Part shown: positions 32,264 to 40,082 of the stretch, in pieces | How the letters are laid out: each line of letters opens with the position of its first letter | How positions within the stretch are numbered: the first letter of the stretch is position 1 | DNA from: Deltaproteobacteria bacterium | GTDB lineage: Bacteria; Desulfobacterota; Binatia; Binatales; Binataceae | Direction: 5' to 3' | Assembly (NCBI GenBank): GCA_021794015.1 | Contig: JAJYRQ010000001.1 | Location: forward strand, 125,340 to 189,339 | Length of the DNA stretch: 64,000 nucleotides | Program-made: the position numbers and the translations under genes | Notes under the pieces: generated by a model | Told to the model about the DNA's origin: nothing | What the model saw: the letters and a program-made list of their open reading frames with translations, nothing else | Databases searched by the model: none

Positions 32264-33580
32264 ATGAGAAAGATTAAGCGCCGAACCTTCCTGCAAAGCT
32301 GCGCAGCCGGCATGGGCGGCATCCTGGCCGGCGGCACGGCACCCTATTTCTTCACCCGTAGCATCGCCCGAGCAGCCGAGGGAGCTACCATCAAAGTCGG
32401 CATCCTGCATTCGCTAAGCGGCACTATCGCGATTATCGAGTCGTCGCTGCACAACGCCGAGTTGCTCGCCATCGAAGAGATAAACGCCAAGGGCGGAGTG
32501 TTAGGGAAAAAGCTTCAGCCGGTCGTCGAGGATCCGCAGTCCATGGTGCAGGTGTTTGCGGAGAAAGCCAAGAAGCTCCTGCTCGAGGACAAAGTGGTAG
32601 CCGTGCTCGGCTGCTACACCTCAGCGAGCCGCCAGTCGGTGCTGCCGGTGTTCGAGCAACATAACGGCGTCCTGCTTTATCCGACCCTGTACGAGGCGCA
32701 GGAGTGCAGCAAGAACTGCTTCTACACCGGCGCGGTACCCAGCCAGCAGCTCGACGACTTCGTCCCATGGATAATTAACACCCTGGGGCGCAAGAAGTTC
32801 TATCTGATTGGCGCCAACTATATTTATCCCAAGGAGACCAACCGTGAGGTAAAGGCGCTGCTGCACAAACACGGCGGCCAAACGGTCGCCGAGGAGTACT
32901 CGCCGCTCGGCGCCACGGAGTTCTCCACTAACATCAATAAGATAGCCTCCAGCGGTTGCGATGTCGTGTTCTCGGACCTGGTCGGCGACCAAATCGTCGC
33001 TTTTTACAAGCAGTACCGCGAGTTTGGCATCACCGCGAAGGACATCCCGATCTGCTCGCCCATCACAACCGAGCAGGAAATCGCGGCGATGGGGCCGGAA
33101 AACGCGGCCGGCCATTACACCTCGTTCGACTACTTCCAGAGCGTCGGTACACCGCAGAACAAGGTGTTCGTCGATCGGTACAAAGCCAGGTATGGCAAGA
33201 ATGCGGTCACCAACGCGGTGATGCAGGCAGCCTACTTTTCGGCGTTTTTCCTCGCCCAGGCGATCGAAAAAGTAAGGTCGACCGATGCTGACGCGCTGAT
33301 TTACGAAGGGCTGCCGGGCCAAGAGTTCCTGGCGCCGGAGGGCTTGGTGAAAATCGACGAGAAGAACCATCACACCTGGCTCTGGCCGCGAATCGGCCGG
33401 GCCAACGAGCAAGGCCAGTTCGACGTCGTCTGGACGCGCAAGAACTGGGTGCGTCCGCAGCCGTGGGTGCCGTATCTGTATCCGAACAAGACGTGTGACT
33501 TCAGCGATAAACGGGTGGTTGAACGGCTGAAGAAGCCGTGGAGCCAGGAGAAGGACCGGTCGGGAACGATAAACATGTAG
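32264..33580 (+). CDS. urtA: urea/short-chain amide ABC transporter substrate-binding protein
   Basis: The 438-residue protein starts at ATG 32264 with AGGAG upstream. It carries a twin-arginine signal (KRRTFLQ at about 5-11, then a hydrophobic stretch ending near ARA), so it is exported folded by Tat. The mature part is a type I binding-protein fold of the UrtA/FmdD group, with LGCYTSASRQSVLPV and YLIGANYIYPKETNREV. Its closest relative in the window is the cytoplasmic sensor AmiC. The location behind amiE indicates that short amides are a likely ligand, although the family name comes from urea. It is followed by both permeases and both ATPases. Confidence 0.9.
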   Translation: MRKIKRRTFLQSCAAGMGGILAGGTAPYFFTRSIARAAEGATIKVGILHSLSGTIAIIESSLHNAELLAIEEINAKGGVLGKKLQPVVEDPQSMVQVFAEKAKKLLLEDKVVAVLGCYTSASRQSVLPVFEQHNGVLLYPTLYEAQECSKNCFYTGAVPSQQLDDFVPWIINTLGRKKFYLIGANYIYPKETNREVKALLHKHGGQTVAEEYSPLGATEFSTNINKIASSGCDVVFSDLVGDQIVAFYKQYREFGITAKDIPICSPITTEQEIAAMGPENAAGHYTSFDYFQSVGTPQNKVFVDRYKARYGKNAVTNAVMQAAYFSAFFLAQAIEKVRSTDADALIYEGLPGQEFLAPEGLVKIDEKNHHTWLWPRIGRANEQGQFDVVWTRKNWVRPQPWVPYLYPNKTCDFSDKRVVERLKKPWSQEKDRSGTINM

Positions 33581-33628
33581 TGCGCGGCGGCGGGCAAACG
33601 CAGGCATGGGGCCATCAAAGCGGGCGGC

Positions 33629-33669
33629 GCAGCGTGGCGCCGGCGAAGCAGCCGGTGCACGGGCGCTGC
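33629..33669 (+). promoter_or_regulatory. hairpin between urtA and urtB
   Basis: GCAGCG (33629-33634) pairs with CGCTGC (33664-33669), and inside it CGCCGGC (33638-33644) pairs with GCCGGTG (33651-33657) around loop GAAGCA. There is no T-run. Hairpins behind binding-protein genes in ABC operons often protect the upstream message and so raise the ratio of binding protein to permease. Confidence 0.45.
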
Positions 33670-33725
33670 CCGGGGGGAGGGCGGTTGCGTAGCGCCGACG
33701 AGTTAGGTAGCGGAGTGTGCAGGCG

Positions 33726-34598
33726 ATGACGCAATCGATCATCACGCAGTTTCTGAGCGGCTTCAGTGTCGTGGCGATTCTGATCATCGCTGCCCTCGGC
33801 TTGGCCATCATTTTCGGCGTCGCCGGAGTGATCAATATGGCGCACGGCGAGTTCATTATGGTCGGCGCGTATACCGCAGCCGTCGTCGGCAAGCTAGGCG
33901 GCAACACGCTTGTCGCCATCCCGGTCGCTTTCGTCACGGTGGGGTTGCTCGGGCTGCTGATCGAGCGAGGCATCGTGCAATGGATCTACGACCGGCCTTT
34001 GGAGACGCTGCTCGCCACCTGGGGTGTGGGAATCATTCTCCAAACGGTGACGAAGCTCATTTTCGGCCCCGAGCTTTATTATGTGGGCAGCCCGAAATTC
34101 CTCGCGGGGGGCTTCCGGGTCATCGGCCGCCTGCCCTTTCCCTGGTATCGTCTCTTCCTTGTTATCGTGGCGATCCTGCTGCTCGCGCTGGTGTTTCACG
34201 TGATTTTCAAGACCAACCTGGGGCTCGAGGTGCGGGCGGTGCGGCGCAACCGGGCGATCGCCGGCTGCCTTGGCATCGACACGGCTCGCGTCGACATGGC
34301 GGTGTTCGTGTTCGGCTCGGGGCTCGCCGGGATAGCCGGCGCGGTGCTGGCGCCGATCAAGTCGGTGTCCACAGCCATGGGGTTCCCCTACGCGGTTGAT
34401 TCCTTCATGGTGCTGGTGCTGGGCGGGGTGGGCAACCTGTGGGGCGTGGCGGCGGGCGCGGGGCTGATTGGCGAAGCCGAGACGGTGCTGTCGTTTATTT
34501 TTAACAACGTGATCGGACGGCTGTTGGTGTTTCTGTTCATCGTGGTCACCATCCGGTTGGTGCCGAAAGGGATTTTCGGCTACTACGAGCGGCGCTGA
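33726..34598 (+). CDS. urtB: urea/amide ABC transporter permease
   Basis: The 290-residue membrane protein has seven to eight hydrophobic segments and the branched-chain amino acid/urea permease signature. It includes the early INMAHGEFIMVGAY segment (about 37-50) and the EVRAVRRNRAIAGCLGID loop that contacts the ATPase. ATG 33726 was chosen with GGAG ten bases upstream; the GTG at 33717 is an alternative. It is shorter than many UrtB proteins, which have an N-terminal periplasmic extension, and resembles the plain LivH form. It forms the transmembrane channel with UrtC. Confidence 0.9.
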   Translation: MTQSIITQFLSGFSVVAILIIAALGLAIIFGVAGVINMAHGEFIMVGAYTAAVVGKLGGNTLVAIPVAFVTVGLLGLLIERGIVQWIYDRPLETLLATWGVGIILQTVTKLIFGPELYYVGSPKFLAGGFRVIGRLPFPWYRLFLVIVAILLLALVFHVIFKTNLGLEVRAVRRNRAIAGCLGIDTARVDMAVFVFGSGLAGIAGAVLAPIKSVSTAMGFPYAVDSFMVLVLGGVGNLWGVAAGAGLIGEAETVLSFIFNNVIGRLLVFLFIVVTIRLVPKGIFGYYERR

Positions 34599-34653
34599 AG
34601 GCAGCGCCGGAGCATGGGCCGCGCCATCGGTTGTCGAACAGAGAGTAGGGTGC

Positions 34654-35841
34654 ATGAGCGGGATCGCACTGGCGGACGCTATTACCAAGAAGCCCGTACG
34701 GCGAGTCAGGCGGACGCCGATGCTACCGCGCTGGGCGCTGATAGGTGGCGCGGGCGTGGTAGCGTTGATTGGTAGCTATCCTTATTACGGCTCGAACGGC
34801 TATATGCTGTCGCTGCTGGGCAAGTTTCTGTGCTACGCGGTCTTCGCGCTCAGTATCGACCTAATCTGGGGCTTCACCGGCATCTTAAGCCTCGGCCAGG
34901 CGGTTTATTTTGGCGTGGGGGCGTATTTCGTCGCGGTGTCGCTCAAGTTGAACTACACGCTGACGCACCCGACGCGCTACGGGGGCAAAATTCCCGACTT
35001 CATGGAGTGGAACGGACTGACTGCGGTGCCGAGTTTTATGGCGCCGCTGATGAGCTTGCCGTTCGCCATTGTCTGTGCGCTTGTTGTGCCGACGCTGCTG
35101 GCTCTGCTGTTCGGCGTCATCACCTTCAAGCGTCACATCTACGGGGTCTATTGCGCTGTGATTACCCTTGCAGAGTCGCTGATCCTGCAGGATTTCATCA
35201 TCGAGTACCAGGCTTACACGGGGGGCTTTAACGGAATCACGGACTATTCCAACTATGTGGGCGCGGCTTTCCTCTGGTTCATCCTGGGGGTGACCGCAGT
35301 GTTCTTTCTGACGGGGCGCGTTCTGACGCACTCGCGGCTGGGTACCGTGTTGAAGTCAATCGGCGACAACGACGTGCGGGCCGAGTTCATGGGCTACAAC
35401 GTTGCCAACTACCGCATTTTCGTCTTCTGTGTGTCGGCCTTCATGGCGGGGGCGGCGGGCGCGATGTATGCGGCGTGGGTTGGGCTGGTGTCGTTCCTCG
35501 ACACAGGTCCGGTCTACTCGGTCGAGGCGGTAATCTGGACGGCGGTAGGGGGCCGAGGGACGATTATAGGTCCTTTCGTCGGCGCCTTCTTGGTCAAGGG
35601 CGCCGAGTTCTTTTTAAGCGGTACCCTGGCGGAATGGTGGCAGATACTGGTGGGCGGGCTGTTCATCTTCGTCGTGCTTGTGCTGCGCGACGGTATCGTC
35701 GGCACGATCGCCAACTGGGTGCGCCGGCGCAGTGCGGGGAGTTTCCGCCAGATTGCGCAGGAGGCCGACCGCAAGGCGCACGACCGCCAGCGCGATTGGC
35801 AGGCTGAGGGGGCGACGCGGCACGGCGAGGAGGCGCGTTGA
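34654..35841 (+). CDS. urtC: urea/amide ABC transporter permease
   Basis: The 395-residue protein has an N-terminal basic tail and about nine membrane segments. Family motifs are SIDLIWGFTGILSLGQAVYFGVGAY (in parts: LIWGFTGILSLGQ at about 69-81), the SIGDNDVRAEFMGYN cytoplasmic loop and a GGRGTIIGPFVGA segment. This is the LivM/UrtC pattern. The C-terminal 35 residues are highly charged and probably cytoplasmic. It partners with UrtB in the transport channel. Confidence 0.92.
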   Translation: MSGIALADAITKKPVRRVRRTPMLPRWALIGGAGVVALIGSYPYYGSNGYMLSLLGKFLCYAVFALSIDLIWGFTGILSLGQAVYFGVGAYFVAVSLKLNYTLTHPTRYGGKIPDFMEWNGLTAVPSFMAPLMSLPFAIVCALVVPTLLALLFGVITFKRHIYGVYCAVITLAESLILQDFIIEYQAYTGGFNGITDYSNYVGAAFLWFILGVTAVFFLTGRVLTHSRLGTVLKSIGDNDVRAEFMGYNVANYRIFVFCVSAFMAGAAGAMYAAWVGLVSFLDTGPVYSVEAVIWTAVGGRGTIIGPFVGAFLVKGAEFFLSGTLAEWWQILVGGLFIFVVLVLRDGIVGTIANWVRRRSAGSFRQIAQEADRKAHDRQRDWQAEGATRHGEEAR

Positions 35842-35904
35842 GCGCGCCCTGGCGCGGGCAGAGAAAACCGAAGGTTCTCACGGGGGCGAGCGAGAGGAGG
35901 AGAA

Positions 35905-36651
35905 GTGGCGCTTCTGCTTGAGGTCGAAGGGCTGACCGCGAAGGTCTCCGGGTACACTATCCTCGACAGTTTGGATTTCAGTCTCGAGGAGGGGGAGCTG
36001 CGCGTGCTCGTGGGTCCCAACGGCGCCGGCAAGACGACGCTCATGTCTATGATAAGCGGGCAGTTCAAGCCCTACGCCGGAGCCATCCGTTTCGCCGGCC
36101 AGAACATCACCGGATGGCCGCCGGACGCAGTCTTCCAGAGCGGCATCAGCCGCAAGTTCCAAGTACCAAACGTGTACGAGACGCTGTCGGTGTTTAACAA
36201 CGTCATGGTCTCGCTGAAGGGCCGGCGCAAGGTATTCGCCACGCTGTTCCAGAAGCTTGGCGGCGAGGAGGCGGACCGCATCTGGGAAATCCTCGAATTC
36301 GTGGAGTTGGCCGACAAAGCTAACGAGTCGGCCGACACCCTGTCTCACGGAGAGCGGCAATGGCTCGAGCTTGGCATGCTTATCGCTTCCGACCCTAGGC
36401 TCTTGTTGCTCGACGAGCCGACCACCGGCATGACCGAGGACGACAAGCGCAAGACTGCCGAACTTATCCGCAGGATTGCCCAGAGCCACACGGTCCTGTT
36501 GGTCGAACACGACATGCACGTGGTCCGGCAAATCGCCAGGAAGGTGACCGTCCTCCATATGGGACGGCGGTTGGCCGAGGGCCCGCTCAGCGAGGTGATG
36601 AGCGATCCCATGGTACGTGAGGTCTATCTCGGAAAGGGCAAGTTCCAGTGA
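35905..36651 (+). CDS. urtD: urea/amide ABC transporter ATP-binding protein
   Basis: The 248-residue ATPase has Walker A GPNGAGKTT at about 37-45, the signature region SHGERQWLELG near 149-159, Walker B LLLLDEPTTGM and the switch histidine in LVEHDMHVV. The modified signature (SHGERQ in place of LSGGQ) is typical of the LivG/UrtD subgroup. GTG 35905 has GGAGGAGAA just upstream. Its end overlaps urtE by 4 bp. Confidence 0.93.
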   Translation: MALLLEVEGLTAKVSGYTILDSLDFSLEEGELRVLVGPNGAGKTTLMSMISGQFKPYAGAIRFAGQNITGWPPDAVFQSGISRKFQVPNVYETLSVFNNVMVSLKGRRKVFATLFQKLGGEEADRIWEILEFVELADKANESADTLSHGERQWLELGMLIASDPRLLLLDEPTTGMTEDDKRKTAELIRRIAQSHTVLLVEHDMHVVRQIARKVTVLHMGRRLAEGPLSEVMSDPMVREVYLGKGKFQ

Positions 36652-37346
36652 GCCTGCAGGTCAGCGCGATCGACACCTTCTACGGGACGAGCCATATCCT
36701 GCACGGCGTTTCGCTGGAGATTGGAGAGGGCGAGCTCCTTGCGGTGCTGGGGCGCAACGGCGCCGGCAAGACCACGTTGCTGCGCAGCATCACCGGCATT
36801 AACCCGCCGCGCCGGGGCCTGGTCCGCCTCGATGGGGTAGACCTTAAGCGCCTCAAGTCGCACGAGCGGACGCGGCTCGGAGTCAGCTACGTACCCCAGG
36901 GGCGCGAGATCATCCCCGACCTCACCGTGGCTGAGAACATCTATGTCGCGCTGCTAGGAAAAGGCCGCAAGCGCGGCAGGGTGCCCGACCTTGTTTTTGA
37001 CTATTTCCCGGCACTGCGACCGCTCGTCGACCAAAAGGGAGGTACGCTCTCGGGCGGGCAGCAGCAGCAACTCGCCATCGCCCGGGCGCTCGTGCAGGAG
37101 CCCAAGTTCCTGCTCATGGACGAGCCGACGGAAGGGCTGCAGCCTTCGGTCGTTGAGGAAGTCGAGCTGATCATCAAGCGCATCCCAAGCGAGCGCAAGT
37201 GCGCCGTGCTGCTGGTCGAACAGAACCTCGATTTCGTGCGCGACATCGCCCAGCGTTTCGCCATCCTCGACACCGGCCGGATCGTCCGCGAGGGCGACGT
37301 CGCCGGGTTGACCAACGAAGTAGTCCAGCGTCACCTCTCGGTCTGA
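36648..37346 (+). CDS. urtE: urea/amide ABC transporter ATP-binding protein
   Basis: The 232-residue ATPase is of the LivF/UrtE subgroup. Walker A is GRNGAGKTT at about 35-43, signature LSGGQQQQLAIARAL, and Walker B LLMDEPTEGLQPS. It completes the five-gene transporter. Four-base overlap with urtD indicates coupled translation. About 40 bp after its stop the right-hand 74-bp repeat begins, so it is the last gene of the island. The short gap contains a perfect palindrome CCAAGCGCTTGG but no clear terminator. Confidence 0.93.
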   Translation: MSLQVSAIDTFYGTSHILHGVSLEIGEGELLAVLGRNGAGKTTLLRSITGINPPRRGLVRLDGVDLKRLKSHERTRLGVSYVPQGREIIPDLTVAENIYVALLGKGRKRGRVPDLVFDYFPALRPLVDQKGGTLSGGQQQQLAIARALVQEPKFLLMDEPTEGLQPSVVEEVELIIKRIPSERKCAVLLVEQNLDFVRDIAQRFAILDTGRIVREGDVAGLTNEVVQRHLSV

Positions 37347-37388
37347 GTTCCAAGCGCTTGGAGTTAGACGCGGGCTGGCGAAGCCCCC

Positions 37389-37462
37389 GGATGCGGCCTA
37401 GTCGGAGGCGGCGGGGGCGGCGAAGCGGCGGTCGTACTCTTCGTGCAGCCGCCGCTCGGCCG
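37389..37462 (+). repeat. right copy of 74-bp direct repeat
   Basis: This copy is the genuine 3' end of the SPOR-domain gene plus nine bases beyond its stop codon (complement of 37398-37400). It matches 27857-27930 at 73 of 74 positions in the same orientation. Sequence diverges immediately outside. Confidence 0.95.
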
Positions 37463-38237
37463 CTTCAGCCTCGGCCTTGGTCCGGTACGGTCCCACGGAG
37501 AGGCGATACCAGGTTTCGCTGCCGACCGTCGCGGGCGTCAGGTGCGCTTCGAAGCCGAGGCCGACCAGGCGCTGATAGAGTTGCTTGGCGGCAGCGCGGT
37601 CCATCCGCTTGCCGATCCAGACGGTGTAGGGCTTGCGCCGCGCCTCGGCGTGCGTCGGGTGCGGCGCCGCGCCGCGCGACGCCACCGAGGAAGGCGCGCC
37701 GGCGCGGGCCCGCAGCGTCGCGGGAGCATGACGCTCGGGCTGAGGCGCTCGCGCCGCGACCGGCGCGGCCGAGGCCGCCCGGCTGGGTCGCGGGCCAGAG
37801 GCGGACGCCGAGCTCATCTCACCGGCTGCGGGTGGCGGGCCGAGAGCCGCGCGCGCGCTTTGAGGCCGCTGGCTGTTTGCTGGCGAGGAAATGGTTCCCC
37901 GGGGGCGTGACGCAGATTCGGTTGCCCGTTCCGGGCTGCGGCTGGGAGCGCCGGTCTCGCCCAAGGCGGGACCGGAGGGGCTGCTCGGCCGTAGCGCAAC
38001 CGCCGGCGCCGCGGTCGGCACCGGCGGTAAACCTTCGCCACCGGGTGCGAGGCTGGTGCCGGCGCTCGCGCTGGGCGGCGGCTCAACGGTATAGGTGCTC
38101 GCCAGCCCGCCGGGTGGTTCTTCAACGCGGCCAAGCTGGTAGCCGGAGACCAGCCCGAGCATGAACACGGCGCCGGACAGCCCCGCGATGGCGAGCAGGA
38201 TAAGCAGCCCGCCCCCTGGCCCAATTTCGAATCGCAT
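37398..38237 (-). CDS. SPOR-domain membrane-anchored protein
   Basis: The 279-residue protein has one N-terminal membrane segment (about 9-31). A long Pro/Ala/Ser-rich, low-complexity linker (35-195) follows, and then a C-terminal SPOR domain (about 200-273) with YTVWIGKRMDRAAAKQLYQRL and ETWYRLSVGPYRTKAEAEAAERRL. SPOR domains bind peptidoglycan stripped of side peptides at division sites. It lies nine bp after argS on the same strand. The argS-SPOR pairing is common in deltaproteobacteria-like genomes. Its last codons are duplicated at 27857, on the far side of the amide island. Confidence 0.9.
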   Translation of the reverse strand: MRFEIGPGGGLLILLAIAGLSGAVFMLGLVSGYQLGRVEEPPGGLASTYTVEPPPSASAGTSLAPGGEGLPPVPTAAPAVALRPSSPSGPALGETGAPSRSPERATESASRPRGTISSPANSQRPQSARAALGPPPAAGEMSSASASGPRPSRAASAAPVAARAPQPERHAPATLRARAGAPSSVASRGAAPHPTHAEARRKPYTVWIGKRMDRAAAKQLYQRLVGLGFEAHLTPATVGSETWYRLSVGPYRTKAEAEAAERRLHEEYDRRFAAPAASD

Positions 38238-38246
38238 CGCCTGCGC

Positions 38247-39920
38247 TTACATCCGCTCGGGCGCAGTTACGCCCAGAAGCTCAAGCCCGACGCGGATCGC
38301 TTCCTTCAGCAATTTTGCCACAACCAGCCGCATCCCCGACAGCGCCGGGTCCGGGCCGACGATGCGGTTGGTGGGCTTGTTGTAGTAACGGTGAAACTGG
38401 CCCGCCAGGTCGACCAGGTAAAACGGTATGCGGTGGGGCTCGAGAGTTTCCACCGCCTGCGCCACGACCTCCGGCAGCGCCAGGGCGACCTTCAGGATCT
38501 GAAGCTCTTCTTCCGACAAAAGACCGAAATCGGCCGAGCCCGGCTCTCGCAGCGGGGCGAGCTGCGCTTTTTCGGCCTCGCGGAAAATGCTTGCCAGCCG
38601 CGCGTGGGCGTACTGGACGTAAAAGACCGGGTTTTCCGGCGCCTGCCGCTTGGCCAGGTCGAGGTCGAAGTCCAGGTGGGTGTCGCTCTTGCGCGAAAGG
38701 AAGAAAAAGCGGGCAACGTCGGTCCCCACCTCGTCCAGCAGTTCGTCGAGCGTAACGTAGGTCGCCCGGCGCGTTGACATCTTCAGCTTTTGCCCCTTGC
38801 TGGTAAGGGTGACGAATTGGTAGATGACCGCCTTGATGGGCGCCGGGTTCCATCCCAGGCCGCGCAACGCGGCGAGCACCTCCTGATGCTGTGCGATATG
38901 GTCGGCGCCGAGGACGTCCACGATAAGATCGTAGCCGGCGCGCAGTTTCTGAATATGGTAGGCGATGTCGGGCGTGCGATAAGTCGGCTCGAACGCCGGG
39001 CCCGAGCGAACCAGCACCACGTCGCGCCCCAAGCCGACAGTGTCGCCCTTAAGCCACAGCGCGCCGTCGCGTTCGACTACGAGCTGGCGCTCGCGCAGCC
39101 CCTCCAGCACTTCGGCCACCTGTCCGCCCGCGAGAAGGTCGCTTTCGTTTACGTAGCGGTCGAAGCGGACACCGAGGCGCTGGCAGGTGCGTTTGATCTC
39201 GGCGAAAATCGCGCTCTCGGCTGCCTCGCGAAAGACTGAAGCGTCCGCCGAGCCGCTCGCCAGAGCGTCGCCGTGGCTGCCAACCAGCGCTCTGGCGATC
39301 TCGCGTATATACTCGCCCTGGTACCCGTCTTCCGGCAGCTCCGCCTGGTGGCCAAGCTCCTGCAGGTAACGGGCACGCACCGAGGCGCCCAGGAGCTTCA
39401 TCTGCCGGCCGCCGTTGTTGAAGTAATACTCGCGCATCACGTTGTGGCCGGTTGCTTCGAACAGGCGCGCCAGCGTATCGCCGACAACCGCGTTGCGGCC
39501 GTGGCCAACGGTAAGCGGACCGGTCGGGTTGGCTGAGAGGAACTCGACCTGGACCTTTCTGCCGCCGCCAACCGACGGCTGGAAGTAAGCCTGGCCCGCC
39601 GCCAGCGCGCGGCGCATCTCCTCGTGCCAGAAGCCGGGCGCCATCCGGAAGTTGATGAAGCCGGGACCGGCGACCCAGACCCGCTCTACTTGCTCAGTTG
39701 GGACGATGTGCTGAACAATGACGGAGGCCAGCGCCGCCGGACTTTTGCCTTCGGCGCGCGCCAGCATCAGGGCGATGTTGGTGGCGGCGTCTCCATGCGC
39801 CGGGTCGGCGGGCCTCTCGACCACGGGCGCAAAAGCGGCCGCCTGGGCAAGCTTGCCGGCTACATGCGCCCGTTCAAGAGCGTCGGCGACCAGCGAAGCG
39901 ATCAGCGTTTTCACGGCCAA
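38247..39920 (-). CDS. argS: arginyl-tRNA synthetase
   Basis: The 557-residue class I synthetase has an N-terminal Add-1 type domain, the NPTGPLTVGHGRNA nucleotide-binding motif (about 131-144, HIGH equivalent), and a KGQKLKMSTRRATYV segment near residue 370 as the KMSKS equivalent. It ends in the helical anticodon-binding domain with VQYAHARLASI and a C-terminal PERM. It charges tRNA-Arg. Length is normal. It precedes the SPOR gene with a nine-base gap and is likely co-transcribed with it. Confidence 0.95.
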   Translation of the reverse strand: MAVKTLIASLVADALERAHVAGKLAQAAAFAPVVERPADPAHGDAATNIALMLARAEGKSPAALASVIVQHIVPTEQVERVWVAGPGFINFRMAPGFWHEEMRRALAAGQAYFQPSVGGGRKVQVEFLSANPTGPLTVGHGRNAVVGDTLARLFEATGHNVMREYYFNNGGRQMKLLGASVRARYLQELGHQAELPEDGYQGEYIREIARALVGSHGDALASGSADASVFREAAESAIFAEIKRTCQRLGVRFDRYVNESDLLAGGQVAEVLEGLRERQLVVERDGALWLKGDTVGLGRDVVLVRSGPAFEPTYRTPDIAYHIQKLRAGYDLIVDVLGADHIAQHQEVLAALRGLGWNPAPIKAVIYQFVTLTSKGQKLKMSTRRATYVTLDELLDEVGTDVARFFFLSRKSDTHLDFDLDLAKRQAPENPVFYVQYAHARLASIFREAEKAQLAPLREPGSADFGLLSEEELQILKVALALPEVVAQAVETLEPHRIPFYLVDLAGQFHRYYNKPTNRIVGPDPALSGMRLVVAKLLKEAIRVGLELLGVTAPERM

Positions 39921-40082
39921 ACCATGCTGCCAGATGGCGCGCCGGTTGAGTAGTGGGGCGACGGCGGCCGACGCCGCGACAACCGGCGTACGCTTGCGCC
40001 GGATGCCGTCGGCGCAGCGCCGTCTCGGTCGCCGGCGTGCCGGCCGGTCAGCGCCAACTCGGCTATGGCGCCGAGATTCGGG

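Larger units (their letters stand above)
27857..37462. mobile_element. amide-utilisation island bracketed by 74-bp direct repeats
   Basis: The segment between two same-orientation 74-bp repeats holds a trpE-like remnant, amiC, amiR, an antitermination leader, amiE and urtABCDE, all on the plus strand. The repeat is the 3' end of the SPOR-domain gene just right of the island. The genes inside look less GC-rich than the flanks (visual impression). No integrase or transposase was found, so the mechanism could be integration with duplication of the target gene end, or recombination of a circular intermediate. The call as an acquired island is inference. Confidence 0.55.
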
